Source: Bdellovibrio sp. 22V
Lineage (GTDB): Bacteria; Bdellovibrionota; Bdellovibrionia; Bdellovibrionales; Bdellovibrionaceae
Length of the DNA stretch: 64,000 bases
Reading direction: 5' to 3'
NCBI RefSeq assembly: GCF_030169785.1
Contig: NZ_CP125854.1
Span: 2,604,001 to 2,668,000, forward strand
A program made the translations under genes and the position numbers. This document shows positions 1 through 8,427 of the stretch, piece after piece. Position 1 is the stretch's first letter, and each line of letters begins with the position of its first letter. A model generated the notes under the pieces. The model saw only the letters and a list, made by a program, of their open reading frames with translations, was not told the origin of the DNA and made no database searches.

Positions 1-552
1 CCACTCATGGCCTTGCGCCTGCAGGACTTCGACGAGGTGCCAAAGGGCTAGTTTCGAAGCGTTGGCTTTTTTATAAAACATACTCTCGCCGCTGAATACG
101 CCTTGCACAAGCACGCCGTAAATTCCACCGATCAGAATATTGTTTTCCCGAACTTCCACAGACATACAAAATCCGGCATTGAAAAAATCCACATAAGAGC
201 GCTTCATCATCGGCGTGATCCACGTGCCTTCTTGGCCGGGACGAGGCTGCTTTGAACACTCTTCAATCACCTGATGGAAGTCTTTGTTAATCGTGAATTC
301 AATTTCTGGATGACGGCGGCGGTAGCGCTTAAGGCTTTCCGAAACGTGAAAGTCTTCGAACAGCAAAACGCCGCGCTTTTCAGGAGAAAACCACAACATC
401 GGAAGCCCCGGCTGTGGCCACGGAAAAATCCCGCGCGAGTACGCCGAATAAAGCGTGCCCACGTCAAGCTTGCCTCCGACAGCAATGATACCTTCGGCCA
501 AGGTGTCGCGCGGATCCGGGAATTCAACCGAAGAGCGAAGCTTCATCACCAT
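1..552 (-). CDS. aat: Leucyl/phenylalanyl-tRNA--protein transferase, 3' end cut by window edge
   Basis: Aat transfers Leu or Phe from charged tRNA to proteins with N-terminal Arg or Lys, marking them for ClpS/ClpAP degradation (N-end rule); it acts in the cytoplasm. The 184 visible codons begin MVMKLRSSVEFPDP and contain the family hallmark ARGIFPWPQPGLPMLWFSP followed by KRGVL, then the GTWITPMM and GIYGVFVQGVFSGESMF blocks of the acyltransferase core. The last roughly 40 residues lie outside the window. The ATG shares one base with the stop of the upstream sugar-dehydrogenase gene (TAATG), so translation is probably coupled. The conserved blocks make the identity secure. Confidence 0.92.
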   Translation of the reverse strand, partial: MVMKLRSSVEFPDPRDTLAEGIIAVGGKLDVGTLYSAYSRGIFPWPQPGLPMLWFSPEKRGVLLFEDFHVSESLKRYRRRHPEIEFTINKDFHQVIEECSKQPRPGQEGTWITPMMKRSYVDFFNAGFCMSVEVRENNILIGGIYGVLVQGVFSGESMFYKKANASKLALWHLVEVLQAQGHEW

Positions 553-1625
553 TATTTCCCCTGATACGTAATACGATAGATAACGCCGGCTCTGTCGTCG
601 GAAACCAGCAGGGAGCCGTCTTTAAGAACTTCAAGATCGACAGGTCTTCCCCAATGAGTGTCTCCTTGCAACCAACCGTCGACAAAAGTTTCGACTTTTT
701 CAGCCTGATTGCCATTGAGTTTTACGAACGTCAGACGATATCCCGAAGGTGTTGAGCGATTCCACGAGCCGTGCTCGGCGATAATCACAGCGTCTTTGTA
801 TTGGGCGGGAAACTGATTTCCCGTATAAAACCGCATTCCGAGCGGAGCCACATGTGGCTTCAGCTCAACGACAGGCGCAGTGAAGTCCTTGCAGGATTTC
901 CCCTTGCCAAATTCAGGATCTAAAGTGTCTTTGCCATGACATACGGGAAAACCAAAGTTCTCTCCCACTTTGGAAAGATGGTTGAGCTCGCAGGGCGGCC
1001 GATCATCTCCCATCCAGTCGCGACCGTTATCGGTGAACCACAGCTCTTTTGTCTGAGGATGAAAATCGAAACCCACCGTGTTGCGCACGCCGCGAGCCAC
1101 TTCTTCTTTCGCGGTTCCGTTGACGTCAATGCGAAAGATGCGAGCGAAATCCGTTCCTGGGTCACAGACGTTGCAGTTCGCCCCCACAGGGACATAAAGC
1201 TTGCCGTCAGGTCCAAAGCGAATGAACTTCCAGCCATGATGAGTATCGGAAGGAAACTTTTGTGGCAAAGTTCGCGCGGGTCTCAAAGGTTTGTTGGTCG
1301 GTTTACTGACGTCAAATTCGAGGATGCGGCTGATTTCTGCGACGTAAAGTTTTCCATCTTTATAAGCGACGCCATTCGGAGTATCGAGGCCTTCGGCAAG
1401 AACTTGAACTTTGCCATTATTCACAACATAAACTTTATCGCCGGAACGTGTGCCTACGAAAATACGCCCGTCTTCGGCCTGCGCTAACGAGCGCGCATTC
1501 GGAACTTGCGCCCACACGGAAATTTTAAATCCCATCGGCAGCTTTAATTTTTCTAGAGGAAGTTTTTGCGCCCAGCCGGACGATGCCAAAAATAAAACTG
1601 CTAACTGCAAAGCTATTCCACGCAC
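552..1625 (-). CDS. Secreted PQQ-dependent glucose/sorbosone dehydrogenase-like protein
   Basis: Predicted periplasmic beta-propeller of the glucose/sorbosone dehydrogenase (GSDH) family, which oxidises sugars with PQQ. I start at GTG 1625 because GGAGGTGA lies just upstream and the following residues VRGIALQLAVLFLASSGWA form a clean signal peptide; a longer reading to 1661 runs into recQ and has no such site. Family features are GFKISVWAQVPNARSL near the N-terminus, the repeated DG-x-LYV/LWF strands, FDFHPQTKELWFTDNGRDW, and a late AEHGSWNR block. Length of 357 residues fits the family. It follows recQ by 17 bp and is coupled to aat. Cofactor and substrate are inferred from the family; no PQQ synthesis genes are nearby. 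Confidence 0.8.
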   Translation of the reverse strand: MRGIALQLAVLFLASSGWAQKLPLEKLKLPMGFKISVWAQVPNARSLAQAEDGRIFVGTRSGDKVYVVNNGKVQVLAEGLDTPNGVAYKDGKLYVAEISRILEFDVSKPTNKPLRPARTLPQKFPSDTHHGWKFIRFGPDGKLYVPVGANCNVCDPGTDFARIFRIDVNGTAKEEVARGVRNTVGFDFHPQTKELWFTDNGRDWMGDDRPPCELNHLSKVGENFGFPVCHGKDTLDPEFGKGKSCKDFTAPVVELKPHVAPLGMRFYTGNQFPAQYKDAVIIAEHGSWNRSTPSGYRLTFVKLNGNQAEKVETFVDGWLQGDTHWGRPVDLEVLKDGSLLVSDDRAGVIYRITYQGK

Positions 1626-1642
1626 ATTCACCTCCGCCGAAT

Positions 1643-3085
1643 TCAATTTCTGTTCACACACACATCACATTTTCCGCAGGGAGCTTCGTGCTCGTGACCG
1701 AAATAGTGATAGATTCTATTCAGTCGGCACTCTTCTTCCTGCGTCGCCCATTGCACCATTTTTAAAAGCTTCGTGTTCTGAGCTTTCAAAATCTCCACGC
1801 CGTTTTCCGTTGCGAACTGCTCCTCTGTGGGCGCGTGCACTGTCATGTACGGAAACGGATCTTCCGATTTCTCCAGGCAACCCCAGCGTTCTAAAATACT
1901 CACGGCGGCTTCCGCTCTGAAGTCGCGGCGATTTTTAAAATTCATTTGCTCGCGCAAAAAATCAAATCCGCCCTGATCCACCTGCGTGCGTTTGTCCTCT
2001 ATCAGTTGATAGATTTTACGAATGAAGTCGGGCTCGGGATGCGACCATTTTAAAAACTCCATTTGAATACTGACATCATCCTGATCATAGAGCAAATGGC
2101 AGAACGACTCTTTGCCATCTCTCCCCGCCCGTCCGACCTCTTGGAAATAGGATTCCAAAGCATTGGGCGTTTCGGCGTGAATCAGAACGCGGACATTGTC
2201 TTTGTCAATGCCGAGGCCAAATGCCGGTGTCGCAATCATCAAAGGCGCCTCTTCGTTGATAAATCTTTTTTGATTTCGCTTGCGGTCCTGAGGCGGTAAA
2301 TCACCGTGATAAATAATGTGATCAACGTTCAGACGATTCAGAGCCGCCGAGATTTTTTTCAGCGTCTGAATCAATGAGCAATAGACGATCGCCGCCCCGG
2401 AGTGCTGATGGCGAAGCCCCACGATGGCGCGAATTTTTTCGTCGATACCGTAAATGTCATGAACGTTCAGCGCGAGGTTGGGTCGTTCGATGCCCGCAGA
2501 AATAATTTCTGCCTGAGGCATATTGAGTTTTGCCAAAATATCTTTTTGCACTTCAGGCGTTGCCGTCGCCGTCAAAGCCAGCGTCGGCGGGTTTCCTAGA
2601 AGAGCGCGAAACTCCCCGACGCGCGAATAATCCGGGCGGAAATCATGACCCCACTGGGAAATACAATGAGCTTCGTCAACCGCCAGCAATTGAATTTCTC
2701 TCCCCTGGATGGCTTCGAGAAATTCGGCTTTGCGAAAACGCTCAGGCGTCACATAGAGGAGCTTAAAGTCCCCTGCCGCTAAACGAGCTTGCCTTGACAA
2801 ACGCTCATCACGACTCAATGTTGAACTAAGAAAAGTGGCAGGAATTCCAAGGTCTTGCGCTTTATAGACCTGGTCCTGCATCAAAGCGATTAAGGGAGAA
2901 ATGACGACCACAAGGCCGTCACGGATCTTGGCCGGGAACTGAAAGCAGAGACTTTTTCCCATTCCGGTAGGCATTAATGCGAGGAGATTTTCATTTGCCC
3001 AAACTTTGCGCAAAATGGCTTCTTGCTCTCCCCGGAAAGAGGTAAACTTGAAATTCGTTGTCAGCAATTCATGGAGGTTCTTCAT
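1643..3085 (-). CDS. recQ: ATP-dependent DNA helicase RecQ, short form
   Basis: 3'-5' superfamily-2 DNA helicase for recombination and replication-fork repair. Walker A PTGMGKS is at about residues 39-45, DEAH at 137-140 followed by CISQWGHDFRPDY, then TATAT motif III and the QEVGRAGRDG motif VI. The C-terminus has a four-cysteine zinc site (EEEC, then CGKCDVC) typical of RecQ. At 480 residues it stops soon after the zinc site, so the HRDC domain and most of the winged helix of E. coli RecQ (about 610 residues) are missing. The motif-V segment reads TPAFGLGIDK where N or V and M are more usual. It is divergent from fusA. Confidence 0.93.
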   Translation of the reverse strand: MKNLHELLTTNFKFTSFRGEQEAILRKVWANENLLALMPTGMGKSLCFQFPAKIRDGLVVVISPLIALMQDQVYKAQDLGIPATFLSSTLSRDERLSRQARLAAGDFKLLYVTPERFRKAEFLEAIQGREIQLLAVDEAHCISQWGHDFRPDYSRVGEFRALLGNPPTLALTATATPEVQKDILAKLNMPQAEIISAGIERPNLALNVHDIYGIDEKIRAIVGLRHQHSGAAIVYCSLIQTLKKISAALNRLNVDHIIYHGDLPPQDRKRNQKRFINEEAPLMIATPAFGLGIDKDNVRVLIHAETPNALESYFQEVGRAGRDGKESFCHLLYDQDDVSIQMEFLKWSHPEPDFIRKIYQLIEDKRTQVDQGGFDFLREQMNFKNRRDFRAEAAVSILERWGCLEKSEDPFPYMTVHAPTEEQFATENGVEILKAQNTKLLKMVQWATQEEECRLNRIYHYFGHEHEAPCGKCDVCVNRN

Positions 3086-3265
3086 GGTTCCAGTCTACGC
3101 CATGCTCGGAAGAGAGGCTAGCTGGCGCATTGCGTTGCAAATCTAGTCTTTTGCACTTAAATGTAATTGATGATACTTCGAGTACTTTCATAAAAGTAAC
3201 TAAATTAAGTAATGAAAAACAGTGGCTAAAAATCACTCAGTTAACAGCTAACGAAGGGTATGAAT

Positions 3266-5374
3266 ATGTCCAAAAAATGGAATATTGATATGGTCAGAAA
3301 TATCGGTATCTCGGCTCACATCGACTCGGGAAAAACGACGACTTCTGAGCGTATTTTGTTCTATGGAGGAAGAATCCACGCCATCCACGAAGTTCGTGGT
3401 AAAGACGGCGTCGGTGCGACAATGGACTCCATGGATCTAGAGAGAGAAAAAGGTATCACTATCCAGTCTGCGGCGACGCAAGTTCACTGGAAGGACTACA
3501 CTATCAATTTGATCGATACACCGGGCCACGTGGATTTCACAGTGGAAGTGGAACGCTCACTTCGCGTTCTTGACGGTGCCATCCTTCTTCTTTGCGGTGT
3601 TGCCGGCGTTCAATCTCAATCCATCACTGTTGACCGTCAAATGAAACGCTATAGCGTTCCTCGTTTGGCATTCGTTAACAAATTGGACCGCCAAGGTGCG
3701 AACCCATACCGTGTTACTGACGCTTTGATCGAAAAATTGCGTTTGAACGCTGTGATGATCCAAATTCCAATCGGTTTGGAAGATCAACACAGAGGTCACG
3801 TAGATTTGACTGATATGAAGTCTTACATCAACGAAGGTGAAAACGGTGAAAACGTCACTGTTGGCGAAATTCCACCAGACCTTGTTGAAACGGCTCAAAA
3901 ATACCGTCAAATCATGATCGGTAAATTGGCTGACATCGACTCTGCTATCGAAGAGAAATTCTTGATGGAAGAGGAACCAACGACTGAAGAAATCCGCGCG
4001 GCTATCCGTAAGGGTACTATCAGCTTGAAGTTCGTTCCGGTTCTTTGCGGGTCTGCGTTTAAGAACAAAGGTGTTCAACGTTTGATGGATGCGGTTACAT
4101 ACTACCTTCCGTCTCCTGCTGAGAAAAAAGAGCAAGCTCTTGATCTTAACAAGAACGAAGAGAAGTTTGACTTGTTCCCAGACAACTCAAAACCATTGGT
4201 TTCTTTGGCGTTTAAACTTCAAGAGACTCCATTTGGTCAGTTGACTTACATGCGTATCTACCAAGGTAAGATGGGCAAAGGTGATTTCATCATCAACCAA
4301 TCAAACAAGAAATCTGTTAAGATTCCTCGTTTGGTTCGTATGCACTCTGACAAAATGGAAGATATCGACACAGCTTACGCTGGTGACATCGTAGCATTGT
4401 TCGGTATCGACTGTGCGTCTGGTGATACTTTCTGTGACGAAAACATCAATGCTTCTATGCAATCAATGCACGTTCCTGATTCAGTTATCAGCTTGGCTGT
4501 TGCTCCTAAAGACAAAGCCGGTGCTAATAACTTCTCTAAAGCGTTGCAAAAGTTCCGTAAGGAAGACCCTACATTCCGCGTTCACCGTGACGAGGAATCC
4601 AACGAGACTATCATCTCTGGTATGGGTGAGCTTCACTTGGAGATCTACATTGAGCGTATGAAGCGTGAGTTCAACTGTGAAGTGATCGTGGGTCAACCAC
4701 AGGTTGCTTACCGTGAGACGATCTCTCAAGAGGCTGCTTACGATTACACTCATAAAAAACAAACGGGTGGTTCGGGTCAGTACGCGAAGTGTGTGGGTAA
4801 AATCCTTCCACTTGCGCCTCAAGAAGATGGCTCTACGTTCAAATTCGTTAACAACGTTGTTGGTGGTCGTATTCCTAAGGAATTCATCCCAGCGGTTGAA
4901 GAAGGTTTCAAAGAGCAAACTGTTAAAGGTCCACTCATTGGCTTCCCAATCGTAGGCGTTGAAGTTCACTTGGACGACGGTGCATACCATGACGTCGACT
5001 CTTCATACATGGCGTTCAAAATCGCTGGTATGGCGGCTCTTCGTGAAGTGTACCCGCAAGCGAAACCAACTGTTCTTGAGCCGATCATGAAGCTTGAGAC
5101 AACAGTTCCAGACGAATACCAAGGTGCAGCTGTTGGTCAAATCAACCAACGCCGCGGTACTATCGTTGCTACTACAGCATTCGAAGGTAACTGTGTGATC
5201 GAAGCAGAAGTACCACTAACAGAAATGTTCGGTTACTCAACTGATCTTCGTTCTGCAACTAAAGGTAAAGGTGAGTTCTCTATGGAATTCGCGAAGTACG
5301 CTGCAGTACCTCGCAACATCCAAGAAGAGCTTGTTAAGAAATACCAAGCTAAGCGCGCAGCTGAGCAGAAGTAA
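3266..5374 (+). CDS. fusA: Translation elongation factor G, mitochondrial EFG1-like
   Basis: GTPase that drives ribosomal translocation. G1 [10 protein letters not shown]3 DTPGH and G4 NKLD are intact, followed by domains II-V to a normal length of 702 residues. I choose ATG 3266 because GAAGGG sits 8 bases upstream, whereas the ATG at 3260 is only 2 bases from it. Stretches such as [27 protein letters not shown] and [17 protein letters not shown] match mitochondrial EFG1 and the bacterial spdEFG1 group better than classical FusA, as far as I recall those sequences. Codon use (GGT, CGT, AAC, GAA) differs sharply from the neighbours, which indicates very high expression. It stands alone, not in the str operon, with its own terminator. 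Confidence 0.95.
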   Translation: MSKKWNIDMVRNIGISAHIDSGKTTTSERILFYGGRIHAIHEVRGKDGVGATMDSMDLEREKGITIQSAATQVHWKDYTINLIDTPGHVDFTVEVERSLRVLDGAILLLCGVAGVQSQSITVDRQMKRYSVPRLAFVNKLDRQGANPYRVTDALIEKLRLNAVMIQIPIGLEDQHRGHVDLTDMKSYINEGENGENVTVGEIPPDLVETAQKYRQIMIGKLADIDSAIEEKFLMEEEPTTEEIRAAIRKGTISLKFVPVLCGSAFKNKGVQRLMDAVTYYLPSPAEKKEQALDLNKNEEKFDLFPDNSKPLVSLAFKLQETPFGQLTYMRIYQGKMGKGDFIINQSNKKSVKIPRLVRMHSDKMEDIDTAYAGDIVALFGIDCASGDTFCDENINASMQSMHVPDSVISLAVAPKDKAGANNFSKALQKFRKEDPTFRVHRDEESNETIISGMGELHLEIYIERMKREFNCEVIVGQPQVAYRETISQEAAYDYTHKKQTGGSGQYAKCVGKILPLAPQEDGSTFKFVNNVVGGRIPKEFIPAVEEGFKEQTVKGPLIGFPIVGVEVHLDDGAYHDVDSSYMAFKIAGMAALREVYPQAKPTVLEPIMKLETTVPDEYQGAAVGQINQRRGTIVATTAFEGNCVIEAEVPLTEMFGYSTDLRSATKGKGEFSMEFAKYAAVPRNIQEELVKKYQAKRAAEQK

Positions 5375-5399
5375 TTCTTTAGTTCTTATTCAGAACTTC

Positions 5400-5433
5400 A
5401 AAGCCCCGGTGGAAACACCGGGGCTTTTTTTTT
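5400..5433 (+). terminator. Rho-independent terminator of fusA
   Basis: A perfect 11-bp stem AAGCCCCGGTG / CACCGGGGCTT closes a GAAA tetraloop and is followed by a run of T. It lies 26 bp after the fusA stop codon. Confidence 0.95.
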
Positions 5434-5461
5434 GCCTTCAACAGAACTCTCGGAGCGAAGT

Positions 5462-5545
5462 AAAAAGGTGCCTGCTTCTTTTTTCTGGCTATAGTGCGTC
5501 TAATGCCTGATGGACGTAGAAAATCACCGGGTGCCTTTGACTTCG
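5462..5545. repeat. Copy 1 of a dispersed GGTRCC-type inverted repeat
   Basis: AAAAAGGTGCCTGCTTC at 5462-5478 faces the inverted half GGGTGCCTTT at 5529-5538, ahead of crcB. The left half closely matches AAAGGTACCCGCTTC at 26852-26866. The two intergenic copies suggest a short dispersed repeat family; function unknown. Confidence 0.5.
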
Positions 5546-5571
5546 GATTCTTTGGTTGGTTCGATGGTTGT

Positions 5572-5940
5572 ATGCAAATTTTTTGGATTGGATTGTTTGG
5601 GCTGGGCGGGATTTTTTGTCGTTATGGTGTGGACCGATGGCTGGCGCCGACTTCGGCGGGGTTTCCGCTGAGTACGTTTTTGATCAATATTCTCGGATGC
5701 TCTGTTGCGGGCGTTATTTATGCCGTCGGTGAGCGTGGGTATTTGTCGCAGACGTTGCTGACGGGATTGATGGTCGGCTTTTGTGGAGGTTTTACGACCT
5801 TTTCGGCCTATGCTCTGCAGTCGTTTGATTTGCTTCAAAAAGGCAAATTGGGTATGAGCCTTGGATATCTTTTCGCAAGCCCCGCCCTAGGCCTCCTTGC
5901 CTGTTATGTGGCGGTTCTTGCTACTCGGAAACTGATTTAG
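5572..5940 (+). CDS. crcB: Fluoride ion channel CrcB/Fluc
   Basis: Small four-helix membrane protein that exports fluoride as an antiparallel dimer in the inner membrane. Family signatures are LGGIFCRYGVDRW near the N-terminus, STFLINILGCSVAG in helix 2 and GFCGGFTTFSAYALQS in helix 3, which carries the conserved TTFS and Phe residues lining the pore. At 122 residues it has the usual length. The reading frame stays open upstream to 5494, but that extension covers the GGTGCC repeat and has no membrane or family character, so I place the start at ATG 5572; no strong ribosome binding site supports any start. I found no convincing fluoride riboswitch. Confidence 0.88.
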   Translation: MQIFWIGLFGLGGIFCRYGVDRWLAPTSAGFPLSTFLINILGCSVAGVIYAVGERGYLSQTLLTGLMVGFCGGFTTFSAYALQSFDLLQKGKLGMSLGYLFASPALGLLACYVAVLATRKLI

Positions 5941-5973
5941 CGAACTCCTCCAGACCATGGACCTGGAGTTCGC
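5940..5973 (+). other. Inverted repeat at the crcB stop codon
   Basis: GCGAACTCC (5940-5948) pairs exactly with GGAGTTCGC (5965-5973) and begins on the last base of the crcB stop. There is no T tract, so it is more likely a processing or mRNA-stability hairpin than a strong terminator. Confidence 0.5.
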
Positions 5974-6041
5974 ATCGCATATTAAACTGAGATCCAAATC
6001 TGCCGAAATAGAGAGGTGTTTATTCAACCGAGGACGGCAGC

Positions 6042-6275
6042 ATGGATCGCAGTGAATTGATTGCGGAAATTAAAAAACAACTGCACGAGGAAATGAAGTA
6101 CTACAAGAAATCTCTTGAAGACAAAATTCCTGACGAACAAAAGAAACAAGCTAAAGAGGCCAAAGATGTCGCGACGGCCTTCGTAAAAGAAAATCCGTGG
6201 GCGTCTGTCGGCATGGCATTGCTTGCAGGTTTTGTGATTGCACGCATGATCTATAGAAGAAAGGATGAACAATGA
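6042..6275 (+). CDS. YqjD/ElaB-like (DUF883) C-tail-anchored membrane protein
   Basis: A 77-residue protein with a charged helical N-terminus rich in Glu and Lys (about residues 1-48) and one C-terminal hydrophobic segment ENPWASVGMALLAGFVIARM followed by basic residues. This is the DUF883 pattern of E. coli YqjD, ElaB and YgaM, which sit in the inner membrane and bind ribosomes in stationary phase. The downstream gene overlaps by ATGA and encodes a YqjE-like protein, which reproduces the E. coli yqjD-yqjE order and strengthens the call. Ribosome binding here is inferred from the family, not visible in the sequence. Confidence 0.72.
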   Translation: MDRSELIAEIKKQLHEEMKYYKKSLEDKIPDEQKKQAKEAKDVATAFVKENPWASVGMALLAGFVIARMIYRRKDEQ

Positions 6276-6724
6276 TGAAATTCATCCTCCCCCTGCTTTC
6301 ATTTTTCATGGGCAGCGCGAAAAACCTTTTTAAGGAACCAGGCGTCGCTTTGACTCAGCAGTTGGTTTTACACCTGCGCGCTTTGGGATTGATCGTAACT
6401 TCGTGCGTGGGCGCATTGGCTTTGTTTTGCGTGGGCCTTTCTCTGTTAATCTCTCGAATCGCGAGCCAGTTTGATAGCACTGAGGATTTTTACTTTTCAA
6501 CGAGCATGTGGATCTATTCTGGAATGACAGTGCTTGCTGCCGGCGTTTTAATTTACAGTCTTCGCCGCCAAACGTGGCTGAAGGCTATGGGTTTTGCGGA
6601 GAAACCGCAGACGGCACAAAATAAAAGCGGTGCTTTAGAAAGTGCTGTGGCTTTATTAGTCATGGACTTTATCGAGGAAAGACAAAGCCGAAGAAAAGAA
6701 CAACAAGATCACCAAGCCAGTTAA
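6272..6724 (+). CDS. YqjE/holin-like membrane protein
   Basis: A 150-residue protein with two hydrophobic hairpins (about residues 37-60 and 72-95) and a charged C-terminal tail RQSRRKEQQDHQAS. It overlaps the upstream DUF883 gene by 4 bases (ATGA), so the two are co-translated. This fits the putative holin-X/YqjE family found beside YqjD. The name holin reflects only family similarity: there is no endolysin or phage gene nearby. Function unknown, probably envelope stress or stationary-phase membrane organisation. Confidence 0.65.
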   Translation: MMKFILPLLSFFMGSAKNLFKEPGVALTQQLVLHLRALGLIVTSCVGALALFCVGLSLLISRIASQFDSTEDFYFSTSMWIYSGMTVLAAGVLIYSLRRQTWLKAMGFAEKPQTAQNKSGALESAVALLVMDFIEERQSRRKEQQDHQAS

Positions 6725-6726
6725 AT

Positions 6727-6757
6727 AAAAAAGGGAGTCGGTGAAGACTCCCTTTTT
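6727..6757. terminator. Bidirectional terminator
   Basis: AAAAAAGGGAGTC / GACTCCCTTTTT with a GGTGAA loop. It lies between the convergent yqjE-like gene and the exported Gly-rich gene and has A and T tracts usable from both sides. Confidence 0.9.
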
Positions 6758-6786
6758 ACATTCTTCTCAGCTCTCGCCCCGCACTT

Positions 6787-7311
6787 TTAGAAGTTAAGGC
6801 AATAGGTATCTGTATTTGAAGATATGACTTTTTCTGTTGTTTTATGAACCGTTGTCACTGTCGTTGTTGTGCAAAGCTCTGTGGGGCTGACCGCTTGACG
6901 AGTGATGATTGTATACACGATCACGTCTCCGCGATCTTCTCTTGTGCTTGTTGTTGTTACCGGTTGGTGAGCGCTGCCTGGAACATAGAAGATCTCACCG
7001 ATCATTCCGCCGCCTCCGCCATCGCCTTCATAACCGCCGCCATCAAAAGATCCGCCACCGCGGTCGTTACCTTCGTAAGTTTCCTGGCGAGGATCTACTT
7101 CTTCGTTTCCGTTACCGCGCTCATCACGATCTTTGGGAGCGGGCTCGCCTTTGTCTTTTTTCTTAGAGATAACATCTGTCGTATCTTCGTCTGTGCAACC
7201 GAAAGCATCGCAAGTAGTTTTGTTATCGCGATCAGGCGTGCCTTTGATTTTAGGCTCAGCTTGGGCAGCAAATGAAAGTGTAAGCAACGCTGCTAAAATA
7301 AGAGATTTCAT
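6787..7311 (-). CDS. Exported Gly/Asp-rich hypothetical protein
   Basis: No family recognised. Residues 1-18 (MKSLILAALLTLSFAAQA) are a typical Sec signal peptide and AAGGAG precedes the ATG. The mature part opens with a polar region containing the pair CDAFGC, passes through a Lys/Asp/Glu-rich segment, then a flexible Gly-rich linker (about 84-102, with several GGG runs), and ends in a Thr-rich C-terminus with two more cysteines, which could form disulfides in the periplasm. The linker suggests two small modules. It is a single-gene unit with a terminator downstream. Confidence 0.7.
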   Translation of the reverse strand: MKSLILAALLTLSFAAQAEPKIKGTPDRDNKTTCDAFGCTDEDTTDVISKKKDKGEPAPKDRDERGNGNEEVDPRQETYEGNDRGGGSFDGGGYEGDGGGGGMIGEIFYVPGSAHQPVTTTSTREDRGDVIVYTIITRQAVSPTELCTTTTVTTVHKTTEKVISSNTDTYCLNF

Positions 7312-7351
7312 TCTGAACTCCTTCTAGTTTGGAAGAGATCTCTCTAGCACA

Positions 7352-7381
7352 AAGAAAAAGCCCCCGCTATCGGCGAGGGCT
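7352..7381 (-). terminator. Terminator between the Gly-rich gene and the dienelactone hydrolase gene
   Basis: On the minus strand AGCCCTCGC pairs with GCGGGGGCT (one U-G pair) and is followed by TTTTTC. It lies downstream of the minus-strand hydrolase gene. Confidence 0.85.
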
Positions 7382-7409
7382 GCTCTTACCGAAATTTCAT
7401 TATTGTCGT

Positions 7410-8201
7410 TTATTTAGACACCGGCGCCACTTCGCCCAGGAAGTCCATATAGGCCTGCCAAGACCGGCGGTCCGCCTTTTCATTATAGGCCACCCCTTTA
7501 GAAATGTCGTTACCAGCCTCTTTCTGGGTAAAGGCATGAACAGCCCCTGAGTAAGCGATGAACTGATAATCCACCTTCGCATCGTTCATTTCTTTTTGGA
7601 AAGCCTCCACCTCCGACATCGGTACGTTGGGATCAATCGCACCGTGAAGAACTAAGACTTTGCCTTTGATATTTTTCGCGTCTTGCGGAGTTTTCGTTTT
7701 CAAAGTTCCATGAAAACTTGTCACTCCGACGAACGGGAATCCAGCGCGTGCGGCCTCAAGAGCTCCCATTCCTCCGAAACAGTACCCCATCACCAGAAGT
7801 TTTTTTTGATCAACCCTTTGATCCGTTTTCACGGCGTCCAGCGCAGCCTTGATTCTTTGTCGAAAAAGTTTCGGATCGTTTTTATAAATTCCCGCCTGCT
7901 TCCCGGCATCGGCCGTAGAGGTCGGTCGAACGCCCTTTCCGTAAATATCGACGGCAAAAGCGACGTAACCTTTTTCTGCGAGTTGTTGCGCACGCATCTT
8001 TTCATAGTCGGTTAAACCCATCCACTGATGAACGATAAGAATCGTGGGACGAGGGTTCTTCAACGAATCATCATAGGCTATGAAACCCTCAAGAGCGGTT
8101 TTGCCGTCTTTGTATTCGATGTTTTCTGTTTTTAATCCTGCCGATGCCGACATCGTCCATTGCAAAGTAAGAATGCTCAAAAGGCCTGCAAACATTTTCA
8201 T
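7410..8201 (-). CDS. Exported dienelactone hydrolase family protein
   Basis: Alpha/beta hydrolase of the dienelactone hydrolase type, predicted to be secreted: residues 1-21 (ending MSASA) form a signal peptide, unlike cytoplasmic DLH. The catalytic triad is visible: Cys141 in the elbow GYCFGG, Asp190 in HGAIDP and His222 in AVHAFT. The oxyanion-loop region reads VHQWMGL at about 58-64. AAGGAG precedes the ATG. Length of 263 residues fits. The natural substrate is unknown; a periplasmic esterase or lactonase role is inferred. It is monocistronic. Confidence 0.87.
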   Translation of the reverse strand: MKMFAGLLSILTLQWTMSASAGLKTENIEYKDGKTALEGFIAYDDSLKNPRPTILIVHQWMGLTDYEKMRAQQLAEKGYVAFAVDIYGKGVRPTSTADAGKQAGIYKNDPKLFRQRIKAALDAVKTDQRVDQKKLLVMGYCFGGMGALEAARAGFPFVGVTSFHGTLKTKTPQDAKNIKGKVLVLHGAIDPNVPMSEVEAFQKEMNDAKVDYQFIAYSGAVHAFTQKEAGNDISKGVAYNEKADRRSWQAYMDFLGEVAPVSK

Positions 8202-8310
8202 CGAGAACTCCTTCTCCCTAAGAACAGGATATACAGGGCGAAGGTCGAGGTCAAAAACGGAAGGTTAGATCTGCCGCTTATCATTTTTTATTTTTATTGA
8301 GATATTCCAA

Positions 8311-8354
8311 GACTTCTTGCAAGTCGCGTTATAGACAGGGACCTTCCTGCCTAT
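8311..8354 (+). other. Tandem hairpins in the leader of the CNNM gene
   Basis: Two small hairpins occur in the 226-bp gap before the CNNM gene: GACTT-cttgc-AAGTC (8311-8325) and ATAGACAGG / CCTGCCTAT (8331-8354, one mismatch). Neither matches a riboswitch I know. The rest of the gap holds nothing recognisable. Confidence 0.3.
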
Positions 8355-8427
8355 GATACACTAATAAACGAATGGAATATTACAGGCTTAGGCCCTCTCT
8401 CATTAACATCTCAGATTCCCAACACGC

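Noticed and set aside
3557-4990. Long antisense frames inside fusA
   Set aside because: They arise from the extreme codon bias of fusA and have no ribosome site or conserved domain.
5521-5571. Possible fluoride riboswitch before crcB
   Set aside because: GCCTGATGGACG resembles the 3' part, but the 5' half (GG-GATG) and pseudoknot partners are missing.
6272-6724. Phage holin, hence prophage remnant
   Set aside because: Only YqjE-like family resemblance; no integrase, endolysin or structural phage gene nearby, and the YqjD neighbour explains it.
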